A stretch of DNA of 20,460 bases from Oleidesulfovibrio sp964593925 (GCA_964593925.1 CAZQKM010000036.1:1-20460); one strand, 5' to 3'; numbered from the stretch's first letter, positions 7,058 through 15,618 are shown. Notes: a model not told the origin generated them from the sequence alone. Made by a program: numbers and translations.

Positions 7058-8581
7058 TTACTTGGCGGAAGCGGGTGCCTCTTCAGATAGTTTGAGCGTG
7101 ATTTTTTTACGTTGCCTCATAGATGAGAATACAAAGAATGCTGCGAGGGTAGTGAATATCCAGGCAAAAGGTGTGCTGAAAAACTTCAGATAATCATCGC
7201 CCACGATGGCCACTGCCTGGTCAAGGTTTTGCTCCAGCATGGGGGTAAGGATGAAACCGATAAGGTATGCAGCGGGATTAAGCCCCAACAGTCGCATGCT
7301 GAACCCAAACATGGTAAACAGGATGAGTAGCAAAACATCGTGTAAGCTCTGGTTGGCGGTAAAGGCTCCGGTAAAGGCAAAAATGGTAACGCATGGAAAA
7401 ATAAAATACTTGGGCACCGAGGCAATTTTTGTCCAGAACCTGAAGCCGATACGAGCGAAAACCAGCAAAAACAAGTCGGTAAGCAGGAGGCCGGCAAAAA
7501 TACCGTAAATAATCTGAGTGTGCTCAAAAAATATGGTTGGTCCCGGGGTGATTCCCTGAATAAGAAAGGCGCCAAATAATAGCGCTGTGACATCATCACC
7601 GGGAATGGACAGGGTAAGCATGGGAATCATGGCAGCGGCGCAAACTGCGCTGTTTGCTGACTCGGCCGCAGCAATTCCACGGATGGAACCATTACCAAAT
7701 TTTTCAGGATTTTTAGAGGTTCGCTTTGCTTCTCCGTATGCCAGAAAAGCTGCTGGAGTTGAGCCAAGCCCTGGGAGCGAGCCGATAAAGGTACCGATTC
7801 CGGATGACTTGATAATGGTGGGCAGTACAGAGCGATATTCTGCAAAACTGATTCTGTTGTCTTCCAGGTGTGGTGATTTTTTTAAGACCATATGAGCCAT
7901 GGGGGCATTACGTCTTTTTATGGCGTAGATGACCTCTGGCATTACCAGTACGCCGATGAGCATGGGAGTAAAGGTAAAACCGCTCATGAGCTCAGGAATA
8001 CCGAATGTGAAGCGGCTTGCACCTGTGATGGACGACATACCTACAGTGGCAAAGAGCATACCAATACATGTGGACAATAGACCTCGTGGAATGGAGTCAC
8101 CACTCACAGACCCTATTACTGTAAAGGCAAAGAGTAAAAGGTACACCTTCTCAATGGGGCCAGCCTTGAGAGATATAAGTGAGATGGGTGCGGCAACAAA
8201 GATAAGAACCAGGGTGGAAAGCATTTCACCCGTCACAGAGGCATAAAGTGCCATGCAGAGCGCTTTGCCGGATTTGCCTGCCTTGGTAAGGGCGTGGCCG
8301 TCTTGAGCGGTCAAAAAGGCTGCTGCAACGCCAGGAGTGTTAATCAGGATAGCAGAAATGGAGCCGCCATAGATACCTGCTTTATAAACGGCAAGTAACA
8401 TGGTGATACCCACGATGGGGTCTACATAAAAGGTGAGTGGCAGCATAATAGCTATGGCCATGATACCTGAAACACCAGGAATGGCCCCAAAGATGATACC
8501 CACGGTAACACCGATGATAATGCCAATGATCGGGCCTGTTGCAAATACGGTTGCAAAACCTTGAAGGATATTTTCAAACAT
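7058..8581 (-). CDS. tctA: TctA-family large transmembrane transporter subunit
   Basis: 507 residues, the normal size of TctA (about 500, some 11-12 membrane spans). The family signature loops are present: GIIFGAIPGVSGIMAIAIML near the N-terminus, and GIGTFIGSLPGLGSTPAAF mid-protein, which together form the symmetric carboxylate/sodium-binding region. Hydrophobic spans cover nearly the whole length, with a charged cytoplasmic tail (MRQRKKITLKLSEE). It is the translocation channel that works with TctB and the binding protein TctC in secondary, ion-coupled uptake. An AGGAG site precedes the ATG, 13 bp after the tctB stop. Confidence 0.93.
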   Translation of the reverse strand: MFENILQGFATVFATGPIIGIIIGVTVGIIFGAIPGVSGIMAIAIMLPLTFYVDPIVGITMLLAVYKAGIYGGSISAILINTPGVAAAFLTAQDGHALTKAGKSGKALCMALYASVTGEMLSTLVLIFVAAPISLISLKAGPIEKVYLLLFAFTVIGSVSGDSIPRGLLSTCIGMLFATVGMSSITGASRFTFGIPELMSGFTFTPMLIGVLVMPEVIYAIKRRNAPMAHMVLKKSPHLEDNRISFAEYRSVLPTIIKSSGIGTFIGSLPGLGSTPAAFLAYGEAKRTSKNPEKFGNGSIRGIAAAESANSAVCAAAMIPMLTLSIPGDDVTALLFGAFLIQGITPGPTIFFEHTQIIYGIFAGLLLTDLFLLVFARIGFRFWTKIASVPKYFIFPCVTIFAFTGAFTANQSLHDVLLLILFTMFGFSMRLLGLNPAAYLIGFILTPMLEQNLDQAVAIVGDDYLKFFSTPFAWIFTTLAAFFVFSSMRQRKKITLKLSEEAPASAK

Positions 8582-8594
8582 TGTGTCTCTCCTG

Positions 8595-9062
8595 CTAGCT
8601 TACCGACCAAGTTGGCAGGAATACCCGCAGGTACATGCTGCAAGCATAATGGATGATGATTGGGGTAATAATGGCGACTAGTCCGATACGAAACCAGCTA
8701 CGGCCACCGAGCAGGTAGGCTATGGCGAAGATCACAAAGGGAGTGGCAACAATGAATCCGACATGTTGGACCGAGAGCCAATAGAGGATGAAAACGGCAA
8801 AGTATATGGCAACACCGCCAAATCCTGTGGTGTCGATATGTTCAGCCAGGGTCTTTTTTTCTGCTTTTTTCAGGTGCACAAGTGCCTGAACACCGATTGT
8901 ACCGGCAAAGATGAGTATGAAAACGGCAATGGCCCTTGGTACGAACATGGAACCAAGCTCTGTTTCCATACCCCCTTCAACCAAATGCTCATTTGTCAAT
9001 ATGATCAGTGCAATGACGATGAGCAGCGCTGAAAACGCCACATCAATCTTTCTTCTATCCAT
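8595..9062 (-). CDS. tctB: TctB-family small transmembrane transporter subunit
   Basis: 155 residues with four predicted membrane helices: about 8-23 (VAFSALLIVIALIIL), 43-61, 81-100 (VAIYFAVFILYWL) and 107-145 in two closely spaced segments. This matches the size and topology of TctB, the poorly conserved small subunit of tripartite tricarboxylate transporters. Identification rests on topology plus its place directly before tctA. An AAGGA site precedes the ATG by a few bases. The 42-bp gap to the upstream flavoprotein gene holds no terminator, so it probably shares that transcript. Confidence 0.88.
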   Translation of the reverse strand: MDRRKIDVAFSALLIVIALIILTNEHLVEGGMETELGSMFVPRAIAVFILIFAGTIGVQALVHLKKAEKKTLAEHIDTTGFGGVAIYFAVFILYWLSVQHVGFIVATPFVIFAIAYLLGGRSWFRIGLVAIITPIIIHYACSMYLRVFLPTWSVS

Positions 9063-9104
9063 GGTGTATCCTTGACCTATGTATGTTGTGTGTCGGAAAC
9101 ATCA

Positions 9105-10502
9105 TTATTTTTGGGTGTCAGGAGCGTACAGCGTGCAGTAGTTTGCCATTGTGACCGGCCTGAAGGGTTGCCTGACCTGAAGGGTACCAACAGTTTTTGG
9201 TGTGCTTGAATGCCCTGAGGCCGTGAGCTCAGCCAGTGCTTGGCCGCACATTCTTCCTTGACAAAGCCCCATGCCGCAACGGGTATGGCGTTTAACCTCA
9301 TTTACATCGCTGTGTCCTTCAGCCACAACCTTGCGTATTTCTCCTGCTGTCACTGATTCACAACGGCAGACGAGGGTTTCATCGGGCGGGTCGAATATGT
9401 CTGGATTCGGTGCAAATACATAGCGCAGAAACCCTCGGGCAATGCGTGTCTGCAGAAGTTTCCTTTGTAAATACCTTGCGCGGTAGGCAGCTTCGCTTTC
9501 AGTAATAACGCCAAGGCGTTTGGCCACATCAATGCCGGCAAGCCGTCCTTTGATGATACTTGCGTCTCCGCCATGCACATATCCTGCATCACCTGCCAGA
9601 TGGATTCCTTCAATGGAGGTGGCACCAAAGTCGGTTACATCAGGGTACCAGTAGCGTTGCAGGCTATCCCATGTATGCTTGACTCCGAGGGAGTTAAGGA
9701 TATGGGTGCGGGGGATGATGCCTTCGTGTCTGACAAGACACTGTGTAACAATTTCCTTTTGCGTTCCACGGACTTCATAAACAACTTTTTCCAGTTGTCT
9801 ATCGCCTATGGCTCGTATGTTGGTGGCGCCTGCTACAAAAGGAATTTTTGCCTTGGCAATACGCATTGCCAAGGAGAGTCCTTTGCCAAGATAGGGTGCG
9901 TCAAGCAGGGAGGCAGGCATCAGCGCAGGGGCCATGGACCGTCTTGACCAGTAACCGGTATCAAGCCAGGCTACGATATGTACACCGCACTCCACAAGAT
10001 GACAGGCAAGAAGCAGTAAAAGAGGTCCGTTACCAGCCAGTACCACTGGACCCTTGGGGGCATCAGTCAGAGTTCCCCCTGATCGCCGTAGAATATCAGC
10101 TCCACCTGCTCCCAGTACTCCCGGCATAGTCCACCCCGGAAAGGGAACAGGGCGCTCCATTGCTCCCGGGGCAACAATGATGGATGATGCATGAAGTACC
10201 CGGGATTTACCAGCCGTGGTGCAGCTTATCTTGCGTGGTTCAATACCCCAGACAATGGTATGGGGCTCATATTTGATACCGGCGTCACGGAATTCTCTGG
10301 CCAAGCTTATCCCCAACTCTCGCTCTTTGGGGTCAAGCATGGATTGGCCCAGCTTTGATTCGATATTCCTGAATAACTGTCCGCCTGGAGTATGCTGTTC
10401 ATCCACAAGAGTTACGTCAAGTCCGCAACTGCTTGCTGCACAGGCAGCGGCGAGTCCTGCCGGACCGGCTCCAACTACGAGTACATCAGTTTGCTCAGCC
10501 AT
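9105..10502 (-). CDS. FAD/NAD-binding oxidoreductase subunit with C-terminal [2Fe-2S] domain (HcnB/OoxA-like)
   Basis: 465 residues. N-terminal Rossmann FAD site VLVVGAGPAGLAAA (7-20) with PGGQLF (39-44); second nucleotide site VVLAGNGPLLLLLA (153-166); FAD-closing motif GIHLAGDAGYVHGG (299-312). The C-terminal BFD-like cluster ligands are C379-x-C381 and C409-x4-C414, with C419 nearby. This architecture occurs in the middle subunit of HCN synthase, opine/octopine oxidase and D-hydroxyproline dehydrogenase complexes, where it passes electrons from the substrate flavin to an acceptor. It starts within the stop of the upstream 2Fe-2S gene (TAATG), implying coupled translation and equal stoichiometry. 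In an anaerobe the acceptor may be the quinone pool or a ferredoxin/NAD; the sequence does not decide this. Confidence 0.85.
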   Translation of the reverse strand: MAEQTDVLVVGAGPAGLAAACAASSCGLDVTLVDEQHTPGGQLFRNIESKLGQSMLDPKERELGISLAREFRDAGIKYEPHTIVWGIEPRKISCTTAGKSRVLHASSIIVAPGAMERPVPFPGWTMPGVLGAGGADILRRSGGTLTDAPKGPVVLAGNGPLLLLLACHLVECGVHIVAWLDTGYWSRRSMAPALMPASLLDAPYLGKGLSLAMRIAKAKIPFVAGATNIRAIGDRQLEKVVYEVRGTQKEIVTQCLVRHEGIIPRTHILNSLGVKHTWDSLQRYWYPDVTDFGATSIEGIHLAGDAGYVHGGDASIIKGRLAGIDVAKRLGVITESEAAYRARYLQRKLLQTRIARGFLRYVFAPNPDIFDPPDETLVCRCESVTAGEIRKVVAEGHSDVNEVKRHTRCGMGLCQGRMCGQALAELTASGHSSTPKTVGTLQVRQPFRPVTMANYCTLYAPDTQK

Positions 10503-10789
10503 TACTCTACCTCTGAAGTCTGGAGTTGCCGCTTTATTGTCATGCCTTCTGCAACCTGAATCAGGCAGGACTGGACATTGTGTTCACCATTTATTTCCAT
10601 CATACACTCAAAGCAGACTCCCATGAGGCAGTACGGCGCCCGGGGGCTGCCGTCTACCAAGTTGATACAAGTCTCTTTAGGATGAGTGTGGCCCAAAACA
10701 GCCGCTGCCACAGAGATACCGTCGGGGACCTGCACTTTTTCACCATCTATACTAATCGTTACGAGCTCTACATGCAGGTTTTTGTCCAT
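10502..10789 (-). CDS. small 2Fe-2S ferredoxin-like subunit (HcnA/OoxX-like)
   Basis: 95 residues from the ATG preceded by AGGA at 7-base spacing. An earlier in-frame ATG at 10843 would lie inside the upstream gene and adds no conserved residues. The plant-type ferredoxin fold carries C54-x4-C59-x2-C62-x12-C75 (PYCLMGVCFEC ... QSC) after RAP, the pattern of the small subunit of HcnABC and sarcosine/opine oxidase-type complexes (equivalent to the N-terminal part of sarcosine oxidase alpha). It relays electrons between the two flavin subunits. It sits 14 bp after the DAO-type gene and overlaps the next start by one base, so all three subunits are likely made together. Confidence 0.87.
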   Translation of the reverse strand: MDKNLHVELVTISIDGEKVQVPDGISVAAAVLGHTHPKETCINLVDGSPRAPYCLMGVCFECMMEINGEHNVQSCLIQVAEGMTIKRQLQTSEVE

Positions 10790-10803
10790 GATGAATTCCT
10801 TTA

Positions 10804-11934
10804 CTAGCAATCGTAGCCAAAGCGTTTCAGGGTCATGCCGCAAGCAATAGCAGGAAGTTCTCCGCCCAAGATGAATTCCGGCAAGTGGCGAGTGTGAGCG
10901 GCTGCAAGGGTGACAGCGCTATGGGTGTTTACAAGAAACGCATTGGGGTGGTCAGGCATTTTGCTGTAGATTGCCTGCTTGTCATCCGGCATTACGCGTA
11001 GGCCGCTCCATGCACGGATAAGCCTTTTTTTTGCAAGTGCTGGCCACACCTTGAGAGCCCAGGCCCCTTCCGTAGAGACACTTTCCGGTACGATGCGGGT
11101 ATCGTGGCCAAGAGCTTCGTGTCTGAAGCCAATGATGATTGTTCCGCCAAAGGTCTGGGCCATGCCCAGAATGGGGACAGGCATAACAGCTGGCATACGC
11201 TCAACGAGTAGAACTTGCCCTTTGTCGGCGGTGACCGGGATATGCGACATGGAAAATTTGGCAAAACGTCTGTTGGCAAGACCGGCTGCCAGAATAATCT
11301 TGCCACAATCAAAGATACCATTCTTCGTTGTTACCAGGTAGCTGTTATTGTGCGGTTGCACATCATGAACAAGGGACTCAATGAGAGTTCCCCCCACCTT
11401 GGAGAAGGCGAGTTTGTAGGCGCGGAGCAAAGCCAGGGGATCAATAAGGCCATCAGCATCACACCAGGCAGCACCGCTGACCTGAGGGCCAAAGGCGATG
11501 CCAGGGAGTTTTGACTCGAGTTTTTCCCTCGTGATCATTTCGCCTGGGTAGTTTCCCAGTGTTGCTTTGAGCTTATCTATATAGTCACCGCGTTGCTGGT
11601 ATTCTTCGTCTCCCAGGCAGGCAATAAGACCTCCCTGGCGGCATACAGGTATTGTAATGCCACTTACCTGCTCAAGCTCCTGGATGAGTTCCGGAAACAG
11701 AGCCGCGGAGTGAAAACCCCAACGGGCATAATCCGGAAGGTGGAGAAATTTTGACTGGCACCAGATCAGGCCTACATTGGTGCGGGATGCCTTGTTGGTC
11801 TGGGTGGGGGCGTCTATAATGGCAACGTTACACCCTTTTATGGCCAGGCCATATCCGATTGCGGCCCCTGTGATACCTCCGCCAACAATGATGATGTCGT
11901 ATGTAGAGGTCCCTCGTTTTTTGGAGTTTGCCAT
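10804..11934 (-). CDS. DAO-family FAD oxidoreductase, catalytic subunit (HcnC/OoxB-like)
   Basis: 376 residues. FAD-binding IIIVGGGITGAAIGYGL (14-30) with the acidic ribose-binding residue in AIIDA (about 38-42), then the DAO-fold body and a C-terminal FAD contact region AWSGLRVMPDDKQAIY (about 307-322) with NTHSAVTLAAAHT. Relatives oxidise amine bonds of glycine, sarcosine, D-amino acids, hydroxyproline or opines to imines. Partner genes place it with the heterotrimeric dehydrogenase group rather than with free oxidases. It is the first gene of the minus-strand operon. The ribosome-binding match (AAGG) is distant, about 10 bases before the ATG. No soluble oxygen-using partner is evident. The substrate is not determined. 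Confidence 0.87.
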   Translation of the reverse strand: MANSKKRGTSTYDIIIVGGGITGAAIGYGLAIKGCNVAIIDAPTQTNKASRTNVGLIWCQSKFLHLPDYARWGFHSAALFPELIQELEQVSGITIPVCRQGGLIACLGDEEYQQRGDYIDKLKATLGNYPGEMITREKLESKLPGIAFGPQVSGAAWCDADGLIDPLALLRAYKLAFSKVGGTLIESLVHDVQPHNNSYLVTTKNGIFDCGKIILAAGLANRRFAKFSMSHIPVTADKGQVLLVERMPAVMPVPILGMAQTFGGTIIIGFRHEALGHDTRIVPESVSTEGAWALKVWPALAKKRLIRAWSGLRVMPDDKQAIYSKMPDHPNAFLVNTHSAVTLAAAHTRHLPEFILGGELPAIACGMTLKRFGYDC

Positions 11935-12273
11935 AGAAGTACTGCCTTGGGTGTAATGTTGTCATTCTGTGGTTCAGGGGTGTGTGCTCCGCTTGGTGCT
12001 ATCCCTGACAGTTTATGAGATGTGGCTCTTGCGGAAGCATGATCTACATCAGCATTTTCTGTGTACACGTTGTTACAGACAGCAAGGTCACAAAGGTCTG
12101 TATTTGCACAGCAGCTCAGCGCGTATTTTGGCCAGACCTTTTATCATATTCAGTGCTGATATGGCACTATCTGACGCAGCTACTATTGGGTAGGGGACAT
12201 GTCGTGCCTAATCTCGCTGGGCTTGTCACATGCAGATCCGCTTGCTCATACCGCCCATTGGTATCAGCAGCTA

Positions 12274-12290
12274 TAGCCCCAGAGTGGCCA
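12274..12290 (-). promoter_or_regulatory. weak candidate sigma-54 (-24/-12) promoter for the operon
   Basis: On the minus strand this reads TGGCCACTCTGGGGCTA, with GG and GC at the 10-base spacing of -24/-12 elements. The TGGC half is good, the -12 half (GGGC) is poor. It would give a leader of about 330 bases. A second GG-N10-GC at 11991-12004 is closer to the gene but matches consensus less well. Confidence 0.2.
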
Positions 12291-12402
12291 TTCTGCAGGG
12301 CAGCGCTGTATATTTTTTGACTTCTTCTGCATTCTTGCAGGGATATCTCGCATCGCATGCCCTGTCTCTTTGGCTACTTTGTCATGGCTGACAAGATCGT
12401 TC

Positions 12403-12419
12403 TGTAATAAAAAATTACA
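12403..12419. promoter_or_regulatory. dyad site 1 of 3 (17 bp)
   Basis: TGTAATAAAAAATTACA has perfect 6-bp arms around five A residues. It shares the TGTAAT-A layout and 17-bp length with sites at 12561 and 12650. It is the copy furthest from the activator gene, about 290 bp before its ATG, and the closest to the flavoprotein operon (about 470 bp). Confidence 0.5.
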
Positions 12420-12560
12420 AATTATTGCCGAGTATATTTGAAATATATTGGTTTGGTAAAAATGTTGTTAGCATATTTTGTACCATAAGGTGTGCATATT
12501 GTAAGATATCGATATAATTATGTATTATGTTTTTTGTTACCCGGGATGTTTTTCTTTTGT

Positions 12561-12577
12561 TGTAATATAATGTTGCA
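12561..12577. promoter_or_regulatory. dyad site 2 of 3 (17 bp)
   Basis: TGTAATATAATGTTGCA has arms TGTAATA and TGTTGCA, an imperfect inverted repeat. The preceding TTGT also repeats before site 3, so the shared stretch is longer than 17 bases. Its start is 158 bp from site 1 and 89 bp from site 3. Confidence 0.5.
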
Positions 12578-12649
12578 TGTGAAATGGTAACGGTCTTCTT
12601 CTTGTTGTATTTACTTGTTTTTTGTTCGATGGATCTGAAAGCAGATTGT

Positions 12650-12666
12650 TGTAATAAAATATTGCA
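12650..12666. promoter_or_regulatory. dyad site 3 of 3 (17 bp)
   Basis: TGTAATAAAATATTGCA has arms TGTAATA and TATTGCA with one mismatch in the dyad. It ends 26 bp before the activator ATG, just upstream of its ribosome-binding site, so a bound protein would probably repress the activator gene itself. Confidence 0.5.
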
Positions 12667-12692
12667 TTGTAACGTTTTGAAAAGGTTAAAAC

Positions 12693-14630
12693 ATGGGCAC
12701 TATTATTTCAGGAATTCCTGATCTTGAAGAGTTGATTCGTCACTCCTTGCTTCGCTCTGCTGCGTATGGGGTTGACCCTCACGCCTCTGGTGCTCCTGAG
12801 TCGAGCAGACTGTCAAATAGTGAGTTTGAAAAGCGGATTCAGAGGCAAGACGAGTATTTCAAACTTGCAAGGGCGCAGCTTGATAACCTCTACAGGCTGC
12901 TGAAGGGGACAGGCTTCTGTATGGCATTGGCTGATGGCGAAGGCTACATACTCTATGTTGTAGGTGATGCTGACCTGATAGAGCATTTCAAGAACAGGCG
13001 TTGCCTGCCCGGTTATCGCTGGACGGAACGGGACCTTGGTACTTGTGTCATTGGCCTTACCCTGGAAGAAAGGGTTCCAATCTTTTTACCTGGCAACAGG
13101 ATGTTTGCCTCCAAAGCTCAAGGCTTGAGCAATGCAGGAGCTCCGGTTTTTTCACCAGATGGTAGTGACGTTATTGGAGTGGTGTCGATAAGCGGATATA
13201 CGGATAACATGCATGTTCACACCTTGGGACTTGTGCGGCAGGCAGCAGAAACGATAACTGCCCAGCTTCGCGAGCGAGAGCGTAGCCGGGAGATTGATAT
13301 CCACAACAAGTATATGGATGCCTTGCTTGAATCAAGTTCCAAGGGGCTGCTCACCGTGGACAGGATGGGGGTGATTGTTCATGCCAACCGAAGGGCCCGG
13401 ATAATTATGGAATTGCCCGGTGACGTGATCGGCAAAAATTTTTCTGATTTTGTTGAAAATTCTTTTGATATTTTGGATAGCTTGGCAGAGGGAAGGCCAT
13501 TTTCATCAAGGGAATTTCAGACAAAGGAGCAGGTGGTCCGGCATTTCGCCTCACTGGATCTCATCCGGGACAGTGAGCACATGCTCGTGGGAGCGCTCCT
13601 TACCGTAACGGAAAAGAAGGAAATCCTCAAAGTAGTAACGGATATGGCCGGGTCCCAGGCCCATTTTACCTTTGATTCCATCATTGGCACCAGTGAAAAC
13701 ATACGCGAGGCCCTGCGCCTTGCCAGGATTTCTTCCTCCAGTGACACCAGCGTATTACTTACAGGAGAGACTGGTACCGGCAAAGAACTTTTTGCCCAAG
13801 CCATACATAACGAAAGTAGTAGGCGAACGTTTCCCTTTGTAGCTATCAATTGCGGTGCAATCCCCAAAGAACTACTTGAAAGTGAGCTTTTTGGCTACGA
13901 AGAGGGAGCATTCACCGGGGCCAAAAAGGGAGGGCGTCCCGGGAAATTCGAGCTGGCCGATAATGGCACTCTTTTTCTTGACGAGATAGGGGATATGCCC
14001 TTTGACATGCAGGTCAAGCTGTTGAGGGTCCTGCAGACCGGAGAGATTCAGCGCGTGGGTGGTCTACGCTCTGTACCCGTGAATCTGCGGGTTATCTCTG
14101 CAACCAACAAGGATCTTAGGCTGGCCATTAGAGAACAACAGTTCAGAGAAGACCTGTACTACCGAATCTGCACGCTCAATATCGAAATTCCGTCACTGCG
14201 TGAGCGCGGTGATGATATTCTTCTTCTGGCAGGCTATTTTTTGCGGCGTCAGAGTATCAAGATGAATCGGGAGTACCTTACCATGGCCAAAGAAGCAGAA
14301 GCAGCGATAAAAAGCTACTCCTGGCCGGGGAATATCCGGCAGCTCGAGAGCCGCATTGAGCGGGCTATACATCTTGCAGAAGGTGAAGAGGTGGTGACTA
14401 TCCGGCATTTTGGCATGAAAGATCTCACGGGACGGGGAGATGAGTGTCAGTCCTGCGCTGATACGGTTTTACCCGGTAGTGCTGGGGTGCCAACACTTGC
14501 GGAGGTTGAAAAGCAAGCCATCATTCAAGCACTCAACTATTATGACGGAAATATCTGCCATACTGCAACGTCCTTGGGTATCAGCCGGCCAACTGTCTAT
14601 AGAAAGATGAAGAACTATGGAATTACATAA
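12693..14630 (+). CDS. sigma-54-dependent transcriptional activator (GAF-PAS-AAA+-Fis)
   Basis: 645 residues. An N-terminal GAF-like sensor (about 60-190) follows a coiled region and resembles AcoR-type activators; a PAS domain (about 205-305) follows. The AAA+ sigma-54 interaction domain has Walker A GETGTGKE (358-365), the GAFTGA loop that contacts sigma-54 (405-410), Walker B TLFLDEIGD (426-434) and FREDLYYRI with the arginine region (484-492). A Fis-type HTH ends the protein (about 605-642, TATSLGISRPTVYRKMKNYGI). It hydrolyses ATP to open RNAP-sigma-54 promoters when the sensor detects its signal. The divergent arrangement suggests that it controls the flavoprotein-tct operon. AAAGG at 12681-12685 precedes the ATG by 7 bases. 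The three dyads upstream are candidate binding sites, including for autoregulation. Confidence 0.92.
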   Translation: MGTIISGIPDLEELIRHSLLRSAAYGVDPHASGAPESSRLSNSEFEKRIQRQDEYFKLARAQLDNLYRLLKGTGFCMALADGEGYILYVVGDADLIEHFKNRRCLPGYRWTERDLGTCVIGLTLEERVPIFLPGNRMFASKAQGLSNAGAPVFSPDGSDVIGVVSISGYTDNMHVHTLGLVRQAAETITAQLRERERSREIDIHNKYMDALLESSSKGLLTVDRMGVIVHANRRARIIMELPGDVIGKNFSDFVENSFDILDSLAEGRPFSSREFQTKEQVVRHFASLDLIRDSEHMLVGALLTVTEKKEILKVVTDMAGSQAHFTFDSIIGTSENIREALRLARISSSSDTSVLLTGETGTGKELFAQAIHNESSRRTFPFVAINCGAIPKELLESELFGYEEGAFTGAKKGGRPGKFELADNGTLFLDEIGDMPFDMQVKLLRVLQTGEIQRVGGLRSVPVNLRVISATNKDLRLAIREQQFREDLYYRICTLNIEIPSLRERGDDILLLAGYFLRRQSIKMNREYLTMAKEAEAAIKSYSWPGNIRQLESRIERAIHLAEGEEVVTIRHFGMKDLTGRGDECQSCADTVLPGSAGVPTLAEVEKQAIIQALNYYDGNICHTATSLGISRPTVYRKMKNYGIT

Positions 14631-14862
14631 CTCCAGAAGCCTTTTTATTATTAAGGGGTCACAAGGGCAAAAATCTATATTGCCAACTTTGCTTTCCTAT
14701 ACATAGTGAGTGACAGCTTGCTGGATGGGAATGGTCTACTTCTTTTGATACCGAGGACTAAGGCAGGGACGCAACATTTCCTGTTTTTACAGAAATACAC
14801 CAGCTAACAAAGAACATGCGAGGCTTTTACCCTAACTATGCAAGAATATGTAGACAGAGGTG

Positions 14863-15462
14863 TTAGGCAGGCACTGTTCGGACAAGCATATGCCTGACAT
14901 TGTTGATGATATTTTTGAGCATGTCGTCAGAAGAGGCAATGAAACCAAAGTGCATATTGCGGATAACTCCAGCTACAAGGCTGATTATCATATTGGCTGT
15001 ATCACACGGGTCAAGATCAGCACGGATGGAGTTGTCTTTTTGGCCTTCTTTAATTGCCTGCTGTAGGTAGCTTGTCAGGTAGTCATAGATAGCGAGTATT
15101 TGGAGGAAAACCTCGTCGTGTTTTTCACCGCAGCGGGCAGGAGCATCGCGAAAGATCAGACAAAACTCCATGTTGTTCTTTTTTACAAATACATAGAATG
15201 ATTTGATGATGGAGATCACTTTTTCCATGCTGCTTTCGGGGATGCGCATCTCAAGGTAGTTTTCAAGATCCTTGATGAGTTGCTTTTTTACACAGGTAAC
15301 CAGCGTAAGGAAAATGTCATCCTTGGCCTTGAAGTGTCGAAAGATGGTGCCTTCTGCCACACCCGCTTCACGAGCAAGCAAACTTGTGGATGTATTGTTG
15401 AAGCCCCGTTCGGCAAATAGTCGGGCGGCTGTTTTCAGTATGGTATCGCGCTTCATGGACAT
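14863..15462 (-). CDS. TetR/AcrR-family transcriptional regulator
   Basis: 199 residues, normal for the family. N-terminal TetR HTH (about 4-50): RDTILKTAARLFAERGFNNTSTSLLAREAGVAEGTIFRHFKAKDDIF, with a conventional recognition helix. The remaining all-helical part is the ligand-binding/dimer domain; it contains no recognisable ligand motif and has a Cys at residue 151 (DLDPCDTANMII). An alternative ATG lies two codons downstream (15456); neither start has a strong ribosome-binding site. It is not next to an obvious efflux or metabolic target: it converges with the sigma-54 activator, and the gene upstream is the co-oriented receiver protein at 15619. It probably represses itself, and other targets lie outside the window. 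Confidence 0.88.
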   Translation of the reverse strand: MSMKRDTILKTAARLFAERGFNNTSTSLLAREAGVAEGTIFRHFKAKDDIFLTLVTCVKKQLIKDLENYLEMRIPESSMEKVISIIKSFYVFVKKNNMEFCLIFRDAPARCGEKHDEVFLQILAIYDYLTSYLQQAIKEGQKDNSIRADLDPCDTANMIISLVAGVIRNMHFGFIASSDDMLKNIINNVRHMLVRTVPA

Positions 15463-15503
15463 CCCGTAGTCTGGCTAAATTGTTTATTATTGGTAGTGTG
15501 TGT

Positions 15504-15518
15504 GTATTTACTTAATAC
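15504..15518. promoter_or_regulatory. possible TetR operator (inverted repeat)
   Basis: GTATT (15504-15508) and AATAC (15514-15518) form an inverted repeat 42 bp upstream of the TetR gene start. A second, ATGTG-GTA-CACAT, lies at 15540-15552. Both are in the intergenic space where an autoregulatory operator would be expected. Either could occur by chance. Confidence 0.25.
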
Positions 15519-15618
15519 CCCCGCCAACACACGCTGTCAATGTGGTACACATGCATTTTCAGCCTGTATAAACGTTATATCTTATTGTCGTCTTTTTTCG
15601 GAAAAGAATGTTGCCAGT

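Larger units (their letters stand above)
11935..12692. other. 758-bp divergent regulatory region
   Basis: The gap between the flavoprotein operon and the sigma-54 activator has no credible gene. The left part (to about 12380) has balanced composition and could be a long operon leader. The right part (12400-12692) is strongly A/T-rich and holds three 17-bp dyads. An ATACC/GGTAT hairpin lies near 12248-12264. The length is well above what two back-to-back promoters need. Confidence 0.7.

Noticed and set aside
12015..12320. 101-codon plus-strand frame in the divergent region
   Set aside because: Cys-rich, unstructured composition with no ribosome-binding site or family resemblance, in a region better explained as regulatory.
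15600..15618. CTTTTTTCGGAAAAG hairpin after the receiver gene as a terminator
   Set aside because: The stem is almost all A-T and short, and the minus strand has no T-run after it.
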